A DNA stretch of 64,000 bases. Origin: UBA2897 sp036733925. GTDB taxonomy: Bacteria > Bacillota > Negativicutes > Selenomonadales > Selenomonadaceae. A program made the translations under genes and the position numbers. The stretch covers positions 24,748 to 88,747 of the forward strand of contig DAIMZO010000006.1 of assembly GCA_036733925.1 (NCBI GenBank), given 5' to 3'. This document shows positions 8,164-16,993 of this stretch, in pieces; within the stretch, counting starts at the first letter, position 1, and every line of letters starts with the position of its first letter. The notes under the pieces are model-generated. The model saw nothing but the letters and a program-made list of their open reading frames with translations, ran no database searches and was not told the origin of the DNA.

Positions 8164-9586
8164 GCGTAAATACCGTGCCCGTCTCCAGCTCAGGTGCCGT
8201 ATGGCTTTCCACCTGGATTGTGCCGCCGAACAGCTTCGTCAGGGTCTGCACGAGAGAAAGCCCGACGCCGTTTCCGCCGGATTTGCGTGAGCGCGCCTTG
8301 TCGACGCGGTAGAACCGGTCAAAGATATGAGGCAGATTTTCCTTGCTGATGCCGATGCCGTTATCGGCGACGCGGATTTCTACGGAATCTTCGGCTTTCC
8401 GGCAGGTCAGATGGATATGGCCGCCTTTCGGCGTGTACTTGATGGCATTATCGATAACGTTCGTCAGGATCTGGCGGAACAGATCCTCCGAAGCAGACAA
8501 TCTGGCAGATGTCTCGATGGACAGCTCGACGAGCTGTCCTTTTTTCTGTGCTTTGCGGTGCAGGGACATGGCCGCGTCACGCAGCACGGCGCCGGCCTCA
8601 ATCGGCTCCTGCTTCTTGGTCAGCAGTTCGCGCGTCTCGTTGTCGTCGAGCTTTGCGAGCTCGAGCAAGCTCGTGATCAGGCGGTTCATGCGCGTCGATT
8701 CCTTCAGGATCACTTCGCTGCAGTGATGGCTGACTTTCGGGTCGGAGAAATCGTCGCCGGCGAGCAGCTCGGCGAAGCCCTGGATCGAGGTCAGCGGCGT
8801 GCGCAACTCGTGCGCCGCGTTGCTGACGAACTCAGCCTGCCGCGCGAGCATCTCCCCGAGCCGTTCGGTCACGCGGTTCATCGCGTGGATCAGCACGTCG
8901 AACTCATCGCCGGTATGGTAGTCGATGCGTCCGGTCAGATCCCCGCGGATTACGCGGCGCGAGGCCTCGATGATCGAGACGATTGGCCGGAGCTGGCGGT
9001 TCGCGAGCATCATCGCGAGCAGGATGGAAAGGAAGAAAGCAATCCCGAGCGAGATGAGGAGCGCGAATATGGCATGGTGCAGCGCGTCCTCGATGGGCTG
9101 CAGCGAGGTCGACGTGCGGATCATGCCGATGAAACGGCCCTGCTGATAGAACGGGATGGCGACGTAGAGCATGGTCTCTTTCAGCGTGTCGCTGTACCGC
9201 TGGTTCATGCCGTACTCCTCCGCGAGTGCGGTCTGCACCTCCGGCCGGTTCCGATGGTTGTCCATCGTCTCCACGTCGCCGTTGGAGTCCGCGAGCACGT
9301 TGCCGCTCTCATCGATGATGGTGATGCGGAGATTCGTGTCCTTGCGGATCGCCTCAATCTTCGACGAGAGGGCGGCCGGAGATTCATAGATGGAATCGGG
9401 CAGCGTCAGCGACAGGATCTGTGCCTGATGGAGCAGTTCGGTTTCCTGCTCGGCCACGCGCTCATCGTAGAAATATTTCATCAGCATCGCGCCGAGCAGA
9501 GTGAGCCCGAGGAACGTCAGGGCCAGGAATGAGCCTAGGATCCGCCACGCGATTTTCGTCCGGAAAATTTTTGGCATTGCCTTCAC
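8144..9586 (-). CDS. phoR: PhoR-type sensor histidine kinase
   Basis: Membrane histidine kinase of 480 residues. There are transmembrane helices at about 15-37 and 170-195 enclosing an extracytoplasmic sensor region of about 130 residues. A HAMP linker follows at about 197-250. The phosphoacceptor is His259 in AAHELRTPL, then come the ATPase boxes N (IDNAIKYTPKGG), G1 (VADNGIGI) and G2 (GNGVGLSLVQ). It is convergent with phoU and divergent from pstS, and is the likely partner of the distant phoB. No PAS domain was recognised, unlike E. coli PhoR. Confidence 0.88.
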   Translation of the reverse strand: MKAMPKIFRTKIAWRILGSFLALTFLGLTLLGAMLMKYFYDERVAEQETELLHQAQILSLTLPDSIYESPAALSSKIEAIRKDTNLRITIIDESGNVLADSNGDVETMDNHRNRPEVQTALAEEYGMNQRYSDTLKETMLYVAIPFYQQGRFIGMIRTSTSLQPIEDALHHAIFALLISLGIAFFLSILLAMMLANRQLRPIVSIIEASRRVIRGDLTGRIDYHTGDEFDVLIHAMNRVTERLGEMLARQAEFVSNAAHELRTPLTSIQGFAELLAGDDFSDPKVSHHCSEVILKESTRMNRLITSLLELAKLDDNETRELLTKKQEPIEAGAVLRDAAMSLHRKAQKKGQLVELSIETSARLSASEDLFRQILTNVIDNAIKYTPKGGHIHLTCRKAEDSVEIRVADNGIGISKENLPHIFDRFYRVDKARSRKSGGNGVGLSLVQTLTKLFGGTIQVESHTAPELETGTVFTLTFPLA

Positions 9587-9628
9587 CTCACGCCTATTTT
9601 ACCATAGCAGGCCAAGGGCAGGCACGAA

Positions 9629-9682
9629 TTTACAAAAACGTAACATGACCGCAACAAAGAGCGGGGCGCGTTTTGCTACCAT
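9629..9682 (+). promoter_or_regulatory. Pho box and -10 element upstream of pstS
   Basis: Hexamers TTTACA (9629), GTAACA (9640) and GCAACA (9651) sit 11 bp apart, and a -10-like TACCAT starts at 9677, 21 bases after the last hexamer. Spacing and register are identical to the box before ppx. The site lies between divergent phoR and pstS, so it could influence both. Confidence 0.8.
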
Positions 9683-9760
9683 ACAGTCAGGATAAAAATA
9701 TAGATGGACGCGGGGGCAAGCTCCCAGCGGTTCCATGATTCTCTAGAGGAGGAGAAAATT

Positions 9761-10630
9761 ATGTTCAGCAAGAAAAAGATCCTGATGGCGGCGGGCGCCT
9801 TGATGGTTTCCGCGTCGATGCTCCTGACCGGCTGCGGTGGATCGCAGTCTGGCGCAAAGGACAGCGGTGCTGCGGAGACGCAGATCTCCGGCAAGGTCAG
9901 CGCATCCGGGTCTACGGCGCTCCTTCCGCTCTTGAAGCCAGCGCAGGAAGCGTTCCAGCAGAAATATAAAGATGTGACGATCAACGTCGCTGGCGGCGGC
10001 TCCTTCACGGGCATGAACCAGGTCGCTGAGGGTTCGGTCGATATCGGTGATTCCGATGTCAACCTGCCGGATGAGTACAAAGACAAAGGGCTTGTCGACC
10101 ACAAGGTCGTCGTTGAGCCGTTCGTCTTCATCGTTGACAAAGACAACGCGGTCGACAACCTCACGAAAGACCAGGTTGTCGGTATCCTGATCGGCAAGAT
10201 CACGAACTGGAAGGAAGTCGGCGGCAAGGATCAGAAGATCACGCTGATCCACCGTGCAAAGTCCTCGGGTTCCCGTGCAACGATCAGCGATGTCGTACTG
10301 AAGGGCGCAAACTTCACGGATGACGCGGTCATCCAGGATTCCAACGGTGCGGTCCGCGCTGGTGTCGCGAGCACGCCGGGCGCTATCGGCTATGTCGATG
10401 CACCGTATGCCGATGATTCGGTCAAGATCCTGAAGTTCGACGGCGTTGAGTATTCCGCGCAGAACATCATCGACGGCAAATATCCGATCTACGGCTATGG
10501 CCACATGTACACGAAGGGCGAGCCGACTGGTGCGGTCAAGGCGTTCATCGAGTACATCCTGAGCGATGAATTCCAGAACAGCCAGGTTGAGAAGCTCGGC
10601 TTCATCCCGGTCAGCAAAATGAAGAAATAA
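9761..10630 (+). CDS. pstS: Phosphate-binding lipoprotein PstS
   Basis: Extracytoplasmic phosphate receptor of the Pst transporter. 289 residues with a lipoprotein signal peptide ending in the lipobox LLTGC (Cys at about 25), then the PstS fold with phosphate-contacting segments SGSTALLP, GDSDVN and RAKSSGSRATI. The ATG is chosen because GAGGAGGAG lies just upstream; the frame is open further back but has no ribosome site. It is preceded by a Pho box and followed by an attenuator-like terminator before pstC. Confidence 0.95.
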   Translation: MFSKKKILMAAGALMVSASMLLTGCGGSQSGAKDSGAAETQISGKVSASGSTALLPLLKPAQEAFQQKYKDVTINVAGGGSFTGMNQVAEGSVDIGDSDVNLPDEYKDKGLVDHKVVVEPFVFIVDKDNAVDNLTKDQVVGILIGKITNWKEVGGKDQKITLIHRAKSSGSRATISDVVLKGANFTDDAVIQDSNGAVRAGVASTPGAIGYVDAPYADDSVKILKFDGVEYSAQNIIDGKYPIYGYGHMYTKGEPTGAVKAFIEYILSDEFQNSQVEKLGFIPVSKMKK

Positions 10631-10644
10631 TCACCGTGTCCTTG

Positions 10645-10710
10645 GGAAGCCGCTGATGGATAAGCCGAAGCAGATTTTGCGGGAGCCATGAAATCAGCGC
10701 TTCCTTTTTT
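10645..10710 (+). terminator. Terminator/attenuator between pstS and pstC
   Basis: An imperfect 12-bp stem (10645-10657 with 10693-10704, one bulge) is followed by six Ts. Being internal to the operon, it probably lets only part of the transcripts read into pstC, giving the excess of binding protein over permease that Pst systems need. A long loop weakens the call slightly. Confidence 0.7.
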
Positions 10711-10728
10711 GAATCAGAGGGGAGTATT

Positions 10729-11658
10729 ATGGAACAGACGGTCAGCCTGAACGTTGTAGAGAAAAAGGGGCGTGAACCAGATCCGAGGCATGCACGGCGG
10801 CTTTTCTATGACCGCTGCGGCAGGTACCTGTTCATCGCGTCAGCCTGCCTTATGACGCTCATCATCTTTTCAATCATCTTCTTTGTCGGAAAGCAGGGGC
10901 TTCTGACCTTTGCAGATGTCAGCCCGCTCGACTTCTTCACGAGCGCGACGTGGAACCCGACGGACAAGCAGTTCGGCGCGCTGTCGTTCATCGTCGGTTC
11001 GCTCGAGACGACCCTGCTGTCGGTTGCCATCGGCACGCCGCTCGGTCTGCTCGGCGCCATCTTCCTTGCGAAGCTCGCGCCGGCGCCGGTCAAGCGCATC
11101 ATGCGGCCGGCCGTTGACCTCTACGTGGCAATCCCTTCCGTCGTCTACGGCTATGTCGGCCTGACGCTCTTTGTTCCGTTCCTCCGCAGCACGTTCCATA
11201 CGCCGCAGGGCTTCGGTGTGCTCGCGGCATCCCTCGTTCTCGCCATCATGATCATGCCGACCATCCTTTCCATCAGCACGGATGCGCTGAATGCGGTGCC
11301 GCGCCCGATGGAGGAGGCCAGCCTCGCGCTTGGCGCGACCTGGTGGCAGACGATGATCCACGTCATCCTGCCGGCGGCGCTGCCGGGCGTCATGACCTCG
11401 GTCGTGCTCGCGATGGCGCGCGCGGTCGGCGAGACGATGGCCGTGCAGATGCTGATCGGCAACACGCCGCAGATCGCGACGTCGCTCTTCATGCCGACAG
11501 CCACGCTCACGAGTGACATCGTCGTCGAGATGGGCAATACGCCGTTCGGCTCGTCGTGGGGCAACGCCTTGTTCCTGATGGCTTTCGTCCTGCTCATCCT
11601 GTCGCTCGGCATGATTCTGCTCATTCGCTACTTCACTGGAAAGCGGGTGGTCGCATGA
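10729..11658 (+). CDS. pstC: Phosphate ABC transporter permease PstC
   Basis: Inner-membrane permease of 309 residues. An N-terminal cytoplasmic stretch of about 35 residues is followed by six hydrophobic helices. The ABC-contacting EAA motif appears as EEASLALGATWWQT near residue 195. It has a strong ribosome site (GAGGGGAG). Its stop overlaps the pstA start (ATGA), which means translational coupling. It forms the channel with PstA. Confidence 0.94.
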   Translation: MEQTVSLNVVEKKGREPDPRHARRLFYDRCGRYLFIASACLMTLIIFSIIFFVGKQGLLTFADVSPLDFFTSATWNPTDKQFGALSFIVGSLETTLLSVAIGTPLGLLGAIFLAKLAPAPVKRIMRPAVDLYVAIPSVVYGYVGLTLFVPFLRSTFHTPQGFGVLAASLVLAIMIMPTILSISTDALNAVPRPMEEASLALGATWWQTMIHVILPAALPGVMTSVVLAMARAVGETMAVQMLIGNTPQIATSLFMPTATLTSDIVVEMGNTPFGSSWGNALFLMAFVLLILSLGMILLIRYFTGKRVVA

Positions 11659-12518
11659 CATTGGTAAACGCGAAAGTCGAAAACAGCATCGCAAAGGCCG
11701 GCCTGTGGCTGGTCGGCATCTTCATCTTCGGCCTGCTCGCCGCATTCCTCGGGTATCTGCTCTACAAGGGCCTCCCGGTCCTGAGCCCGCATTTCATCTT
11801 CGGGAAATCGAGCGATATCACGGCGGGCGGCGGCGTCGGCGGCCAGCTGTTCAACTCCTTCTACATGCTGTTCCTGTCGATGGCCGTGTCCATTCCGGTC
11901 GCGATTGGCGCGGGCATCTACCTCGCGGAATACGCGAAAGAAAACCGCCTGACGAAATGCATCCGCCTTTCGGTCGAAAGCCTCGCGACGGTTCCGTCCA
12001 TCGTCCTCGGCCTGTTCGGCATGATCATCTTCGTCAACAAGATGCACCTCGGCTTCAGCATCCTTGGCGGTTCGCTGACCCTCGTCCTGCTGAACCTGCC
12101 GATGCTCGTCCGCGTGACGGAGGAGGCCATCCGCACGGTGCCGAAGTCCTACGAGGAGGCCAGCCTCGCCGTTGGCGCGACGAAGCTACAGAGCATCTGG
12201 AAAGTCGTGCTGCCGAGCGCCCTGCCGGGCATCCTGACCGGCATCACGCTGACCGCCGGCCGCGCCCTCGGTGAGACCGCGATCCTGATCTTCACCGCCG
12301 GCACGACGACCTCGCGATTTCTCTACGATACCGACGTCATGGCGGGCGGCGAAACCCTCGCCGTGCACCTCTGGTACCTGCTCTCCGCTGGCCTCGTGCT
12401 GGATCGAGACGCCATCGCCGACGGCATCGGCGCCCTGCTGATCCTCACCATCCTCGTGTTCAACTTCATCCTTGTGCTGCCAATGCGTTATGTCCAAAGG
12501 CATCACATGAAGGGCTGA
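11655..12518 (+). CDS. pstA: Phosphate ABC transporter permease PstA
   Basis: Second Pst permease, 287 residues with six predicted helices and the EAA motif EEASLAVGATKLQS near residue 170. The ATG at 11655 overlaps the pstC stop by 4 bp; a longer open frame back to 11556 lies inside pstC and is not the start. It is the last gene of the pstSCA unit. pstB is not next to it, which is unusual: in most genomes pstB and phoU follow pstA directly. Confidence 0.94.
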   Translation: MTLVNAKVENSIAKAGLWLVGIFIFGLLAAFLGYLLYKGLPVLSPHFIFGKSSDITAGGGVGGQLFNSFYMLFLSMAVSIPVAIGAGIYLAEYAKENRLTKCIRLSVESLATVPSIVLGLFGMIIFVNKMHLGFSILGGSLTLVLLNLPMLVRVTEEAIRTVPKSYEEASLAVGATKLQSIWKVVLPSALPGILTGITLTAGRALGETAILIFTAGTTTSRFLYDTDVMAGGETLAVHLWYLLSAGLVLDRDAIADGIGALLILTILVFNFILVLPMRYVQRHHMKG

Positions 12519-12554
12519 ATTCTTCATAACCCATTTACCCACAATCTCTTACAA

Positions 12555-12590
12555 GAACGCCCCGTGGCAGCTGTTTGCTACGGGGCGTTC
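12555..12590 (+). terminator. Bidirectional hairpin between pstA and DUF4127 gene
   Basis: A perfect 11-bp GC-rich stem (12555-12565 with 12580-12590) and a 14-base loop, between two convergent genes. There is no long T-run on either side, so termination may be partly factor-dependent. Confidence 0.65.
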
Positions 12591-12631
12591 CTGCTTATCG
12601 ACCTGTGTTCTTAGAGCTGGGAATTGGCGAT

Positions 12632-14329
12632 TTACGGCACGGCCTCGAGGAATGGCTGCGTTTCGAGGTGGATCTCGAAGGTGCGGGGCCAAGGGTAGGA
12701 GGCTTCGAAGGTCAGATCCTTGAGCGTGTACTGCTTTGGGCCGCCGGGGAGGTTCAGCGTGAACGGCGCGCGCATGGCGGGGGCATTCTGGAAGGCTTGG
12801 ACGCGGGGCTTCAGAGCCTCGTTCATCATGGCGTTTGCCGTGCGGTAGTTCTTCTCGAGGTCGAGGTCGGCGGTATTGATCCAGCCGGCCTTTTTCAGAT
12901 TGTCATTGACCGTGTCGATGCCGTCTTTCAGGTAGAAGGTATCCTCGACCATACGGTTGCAGAGGAAGGTCAGCTGGGCTTGGTAGGTGGTCATGGCCTG
13001 TGCGTCATCTGCCACCATGGAAAAGTGGCTGCTGTACAGGCTAGCCTGAGCGAGGGCCGTGCCGATGGCGTTGCTCGTCGTGTTCCATCCGGCATAGGCG
13101 GCGAGCTTCGGGAGCGGCGCATCGCCGTCCTGTAGGAAAGGCAGGATGGTTTCCATTTCGGAGAAGTGTTTGCTGAGGTCGACGAGGGCGAGCCTTTCTC
13201 CATCTTTCAGTCCCCGCGCAATGCGAGCGGCGGATGTCCGCCGCGTATCAGCCGGATCTTTTTCGAGGTCGATGGCGGAGAGGAACAGGGTGAAATCGGG
13301 TGCTCCGTTCCCATCTGGAGAAACGCGCCTGCCGCCGATTAGGCGGATCTTTTCGTCGGCGGCGGTGATGCACGGGACGGCCATATACGGCATGACGCGG
13401 TCCGCCATGCCGGGACTGCCTGTTTCGACGGTGATGCGCGGCGCGCGGCCGTGCAGTTCATTATCGATGCGCGCGACGAGGCCGAGCGCGAGCTCATCGG
13501 CGCCGTGCAGGACGTAGACCTGCGGCTCTGCGAGACCCTGTGCCGCGAGGTAGTCCTGGATATGCGCTTTTTCGATGTTCGGGATGCTGTACTGTTCGCC
13601 ATCGTCCTGCCCGAGCACGAGCAGATGCAGCGTCCCCTCTTTGACGAGAGCGGCGAGCTCTTTGTTGAGCGCTTCGTTCTCGTCGAAATGCGCGAGATAT
13701 TTCTGCATGCTGTCCGCGGGGATTCGCTGCATCAGCGTCTCGAGCTCTTTCTGCTCCTCTGCATCGAGGGAGACGCCAGCATACTGCTTCCCGACGAGCC
13801 GCGAATAGCGCATGAGGTCTTTTCGCTCCTGCAGGCTGTCGATGCTGTCCTGCGGGTTCATGCGCGGCAGGATGCCGAACCCGTAAACCGGGACATTCGG
13901 GTGTGCAGCGTGGAACGCGCGGAGAAAGGTGATGAGCGCGTCGATATCGTCTGCCGTCGCGGTCTTTTCGCGCGCGGAGAGCAAGCCGCCGTACAGGAGC
14001 TGGTCGACCGAGATGATGACGGCCTGCGCGTCACCGGCGTTATCCATCAGCCATTGGCGTTCGCCCACCGTGTTGCCTGGGGCCGAGTAGTAGTCCGAGA
14101 GCTCGGTCGGCGGCGTCACGATGTCCATGCCGCCGATGCGTCCTGCGTCGATGACGAAATCTTTGCAAGGCGGCCGGCCGTCGAGCGGGACGAGCAGGAT
14201 TTTCGTGGCCTCGCTGCCCTGCGCGGCAGCGGGGGCAGCGGCGGTGGATACGGATGGGTGCAGGGCAAGATGCCAGTATACAAGCAGGGCGCCGAGCAGC
14301 AGAGTGAGAAACAGCAATGTCTTTTTCAA
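12632..14329 (-). CDS. Exported DUF4127 family protein
   Basis: A 565-residue protein with one N-terminal hydrophobic segment (KKTLLFLTLLLGALLVYW), a signal peptide or anchor. The DUF4127 signature follows: ILLVPLDGRPPCKDF, then TPPTELSDYYSAPG and a DQLLYGGLL segment. The family has no established function. The start is placed at a TTG (14329) with GGAGG 6 bases upstream. An in-frame ATG at 14362 overlaps the -10 element and would lie upstream of the transcript start. It is divergent from iorA and not obviously part of an operon. Confidence 0.8.
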   Translation of the reverse strand: MKKTLLFLTLLLGALLVYWHLALHPSVSTAAAPAAAQGSEATKILLVPLDGRPPCKDFVIDAGRIGGMDIVTPPTELSDYYSAPGNTVGERQWLMDNAGDAQAVIISVDQLLYGGLLSAREKTATADDIDALITFLRAFHAAHPNVPVYGFGILPRMNPQDSIDSLQERKDLMRYSRLVGKQYAGVSLDAEEQKELETLMQRIPADSMQKYLAHFDENEALNKELAALVKEGTLHLLVLGQDDGEQYSIPNIEKAHIQDYLAAQGLAEPQVYVLHGADELALGLVARIDNELHGRAPRITVETGSPGMADRVMPYMAVPCITAADEKIRLIGGRRVSPDGNGAPDFTLFLSAIDLEKDPADTRRTSAARIARGLKDGERLALVDLSKHFSEMETILPFLQDGDAPLPKLAAYAGWNTTSNAIGTALAQASLYSSHFSMVADDAQAMTTYQAQLTFLCNRMVEDTFYLKDGIDTVNDNLKKAGWINTADLDLEKNYRTANAMMNEALKPRVQAFQNAPAMRAPFTLNLPGGPKQYTLKDLTFEASYPWPRTFEIHLETQPFLEAVP

Positions 14330-14360
14330 GATGAACCTCCGGGTCGTTAGCTTTACTCTC

Positions 14361-14366
14361 ATTATA
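14361..14366 (-). promoter_or_regulatory. -10 element of the DUF4127 gene
   Basis: A consensus TATAAT on the minus strand ends 32 bases upstream of the chosen TTG start. No good -35 is present 17 bp upstream. Its place rules out the longer reading frame. Confidence 0.6.
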
Positions 14367-14439
14367 CCATATCCGGGCGGATTTTATCGGAATGTTACAG
14401 AATAACAAGCTATTGCGTGCAAAAGAAACAGAAATGTAG

Positions 14440-14445
14440 TATAAT
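14440..14445 (+). promoter_or_regulatory. -10 element of the ior operon
   Basis: A consensus TATAAT 73 bases before the iorA ATG; the -35 region is weak. It faces the DUF4127 promoter across about 70 bp. Transcription would begin near 14452, so the ATG at 14519 rather than an upstream in-frame ATG at 14417 must be used. Confidence 0.6.
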
Positions 14446-14518
14446 AAGAGACAGTTTTTTACGGTTGCGCTTGCCTGAGACTGTGAGCGGGCAGGTGCAA
14501 GGAGTTCAGGAGAGTTTT

Positions 14519-16381
14519 ATGCATAAGGAATATTTGATGGGCAATGAGGCGATGGGGCTCGGAGCGATGGCCGCGGGCGTGAACCTCGTCAGCGGATATC
14601 CGGGCACGCCGTCGACCGAGGTGCTCGAGACCATCGCGCGGCACAATGCGGACAAGCGTATCCATGTGGAGTGGTCGACGAATGAGAAGGCTGGGCTCGA
14701 GACGGCGGCCGGCGCGGCGATGACTGGCGCGCGGTCGCTCGTGACGATGAAGCAGGTCGGCCTGAATGTCGCGACGGATCCGCTCATGAGCCTCGCGTAT
14801 CTCGGTGTTGAGGGCGGCATGGTCGTGCTCGTCGCCGATGACCCGGGGCCGATTTCGTCGCAGACGGAGCAGGATACGCGCACGTTCGCGCGGTACGCGA
14901 AGCTGCCATGCTTTGACCCGACGGGCGTTGCGGAGGCCTACGAGATGATCCAGGAGGCGTTCGCGTTCTCGGAGCGGTATCATACGCCGGTGCTCTTCCG
15001 GCCGACGACGCGCGTGGATCACGGCTATGCCACGGTTCCGGTCAAGGAGCCGGAAGCGTACGAGGAGTACGCTTCGAAAGGTTTCGTCCGCGATACGAAG
15101 CGCTGGGTCATCTTCCCCAAGCTGTCGTTCCGCGCGCATGGGGCTATCGAGGCGCGCAATGCCAGACTCACGAAGGTATTGTCGGACTATCCGCGCAACG
15201 AGGTGGTCGGCGGCAAGGCGGGCGTGCGGCGCGGCATCATCTCGCACGGCGTGTCGTGGACGTATCTGTGCGAGACCATGCGCGAATTCTGCGAGGCGGG
15301 GCATGCGGATATGCCGCGGCTCATGCGCGTTGCGACGCCGTTCCCCTTCCCCGAGGAAAAGGCCGTCGAGTTCCTGAAAGGGCTCGATGAGGTGCTCGCC
15401 ATCGAGGAGCTTGACCCGGTCATCGAGCGTGAGCTCACGTACCTCTGCGGGAAATACCACCTCGCAGTCAAGATCCGCGGCAAGTTGACGGGCGATATCG
15501 CTGCGGCCGGCGAGAATATGCGCGACAGCGTCTACGCGGCTGTCGCGGCCTTCATGGGCTGGCAGACGGAGCAGCCAGCTGAGCGGCCGGAGCCGCCGGT
15601 CTCGGTCGTGCGCCCGCCGGTGCTCTGCGCGGGCTGCCCGCATCGGGCGTCGTTCTACGCGGTCAAGCAGGCGATGAAGGGGCAGAAATGCCTGTTTGCC
15701 GGCGATATCGGCTGCTATACGCTTGGCAATGCCATGCCGCTCGACATGGTCGACACCTGTCTCTGCATGGGCGCGGGCCTCGGCATCGCGCAGGGCATCG
15801 GCGCGATGGATCCGGCGACGAAATGCTTCGCGTTCGTCGGGGACTCGACCTTCTTTGCGGCAGCCATCACGGGCGCGGTCAACGGCGTCTACAATCAGGC
15901 GGATATGACGCTCGTCGTGCTCGACAACTCGACGACCGCGATGACCGGGCACCAGCCGCATCCGGGCACGGGACATACGATGATGGGGGCGTCGGTGACG
16001 CCGGTATCCATCGAGGATACGCTGCACGGCATCGGCGTGCAGACCGTGCGCACCGTGAACCCGCTCGACCTGCCGCGTGCGATCGCGGCCGTCCGCGAGG
16101 TCGCGGGCGAGCCCGGCGTCAAGGCCATCATCTTCCGCTCGCCGTGCATCGCGCTCGTGAAGCCGCTCGGTTTCGCGAAGATCGACCCGGCGAAATGCAG
16201 GAACTGCAAGAAATGCATCCGCGAGATTGGCTGCCCGGGCCTCGTGACCAGGGACGGGAAGGTCGCCATCGACCCGGCACAGTGCACGGGTTGCGGGCTC
16301 TGCGAGGAGATCTGCCCGTTTGATGCGATTTCGGTGACGAAGAACCCGCATGGCGGGGAGCTGAAAGGGAGGCGTTTCTGA
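14519..16381 (+). CDS. iorA: Indolepyruvate ferredoxin oxidoreductase, alpha subunit
   Basis: 620 residues. With IorB it oxidises arylpyruvates made from aromatic amino acids to aryl-acetyl-CoA, CO2 and reduced ferredoxin. Visible parts: an N-terminal pyrimidine domain (GNEAMGLGAMAAGV), a thiamine-diphosphate domain (GDIGCYTLG, FVGDSTFF), and a C-terminal dicluster ferredoxin module (CRNCKKCIREIGCP and CTGCGLCEEICP) for two [4Fe-4S] clusters. The start follows an AAGGAG/AGGAGAG region. Its stop overlaps the iorB start by one base. Confidence 0.95.
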   Translation: MHKEYLMGNEAMGLGAMAAGVNLVSGYPGTPSTEVLETIARHNADKRIHVEWSTNEKAGLETAAGAAMTGARSLVTMKQVGLNVATDPLMSLAYLGVEGGMVVLVADDPGPISSQTEQDTRTFARYAKLPCFDPTGVAEAYEMIQEAFAFSERYHTPVLFRPTTRVDHGYATVPVKEPEAYEEYASKGFVRDTKRWVIFPKLSFRAHGAIEARNARLTKVLSDYPRNEVVGGKAGVRRGIISHGVSWTYLCETMREFCEAGHADMPRLMRVATPFPFPEEKAVEFLKGLDEVLAIEELDPVIERELTYLCGKYHLAVKIRGKLTGDIAAAGENMRDSVYAAVAAFMGWQTEQPAERPEPPVSVVRPPVLCAGCPHRASFYAVKQAMKGQKCLFAGDIGCYTLGNAMPLDMVDTCLCMGAGLGIAQGIGAMDPATKCFAFVGDSTFFAAAITGAVNGVYNQADMTLVVLDNSTTAMTGHQPHPGTGHTMMGASVTPVSIEDTLHGIGVQTVRTVNPLDLPRAIAAVREVAGEPGVKAIIFRSPCIALVKPLGFAKIDPAKCRNCKKCIREIGCPGLVTRDGKVAIDPAQCTGCGLCEEICPFDAISVTKNPHGGELKGRRF

Positions 16382-16992
16382 TGCAGACGAATATCATTCT
16401 GACGGGCGTCGGCGGGCAGGGCACCGTCCTTGCGTCGAAATTGCTCGCCTCCGCGGCGCTCGCGAAGGGCTATGAGGTCATGAGCGCAGAGACCATCGGC
16501 ATGGCGCAGAAGGGCGGCTCGGTGTTCAGCAACTTGCGCATCGGTGACGAGCTCTACAGCCCGATGATCCGGAAGGGCACGGCGAATCTGCTGCTCGCGT
16601 TCGAGCCGGCGGAGGCCGTGCGCATGCTGCCGTACCTGAGGCCGGACGGCACGGTTGTCGTGAGCTCGCATCCGGTCATGCCGGTGACGGCGGCACTCGC
16701 CGGGACGGATTATACCGGACAGGAAATGGTGGATTATCTGCGGCGCGAGGTCAGGAACCTGTTCGTGCTCGACGGTTTTGCCGTGACAAAGGAGATCGGC
16801 AATCCGAAGGTGCTGAACGTCGTGATGCTTGGGGCAGCCCTCGCGAGCGGCGCGCTGCCGTTCCTGTCGGAGGCAGATCTGCTTGGCGCCATCCGGAAGC
16901 GCGTGAAGCCGGCGTTCGTCTCCCTCAATGAGCGGGCTCTGCAATACGCGGCGGAACACGGCCTTGCCAAGACGGCGGAAGGAAGGAAATAA
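16381..16992 (+). CDS. iorB: Indolepyruvate oxidoreductase, beta subunit
   Basis: 203-residue gamma-domain subunit of the 2-oxoacid:ferredoxin oxidoreductase family, which binds CoA. The N-terminal GVGGQGTVLASKLL nucleotide-binding loop and the AQKGGSVFSNLRIG segment are typical. The TGATG overlap with iorA shows coupling and equal production of the two subunits. It is followed immediately by paaK. Confidence 0.94.
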   Translation: MQTNIILTGVGGQGTVLASKLLASAALAKGYEVMSAETIGMAQKGGSVFSNLRIGDELYSPMIRKGTANLLLAFEPAEAVRMLPYLRPDGTVVVSSHPVMPVTAALAGTDYTGQEMVDYLRREVRNLFVLDGFAVTKEIGNPKVLNVVMLGAALASGALPFLSEADLLGAIRKRVKPAFVSLNERALQYAAEHGLAKTAEGRK

Positions 16993-16993
16993 G

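Noticed and set aside
14382..14398. Possible Pho box before the DUF4127 gene (GTAACA and ATAAAA at 11 bp, minus strand)
   Set aside because: Only one hexamer is good, and the -10 element is 16 bases away instead of the 21 found in both real boxes.
14459..16351. A 630-codon minus-strand frame
   Set aside because: Mirror of iorA, which has complete cofactor motifs.
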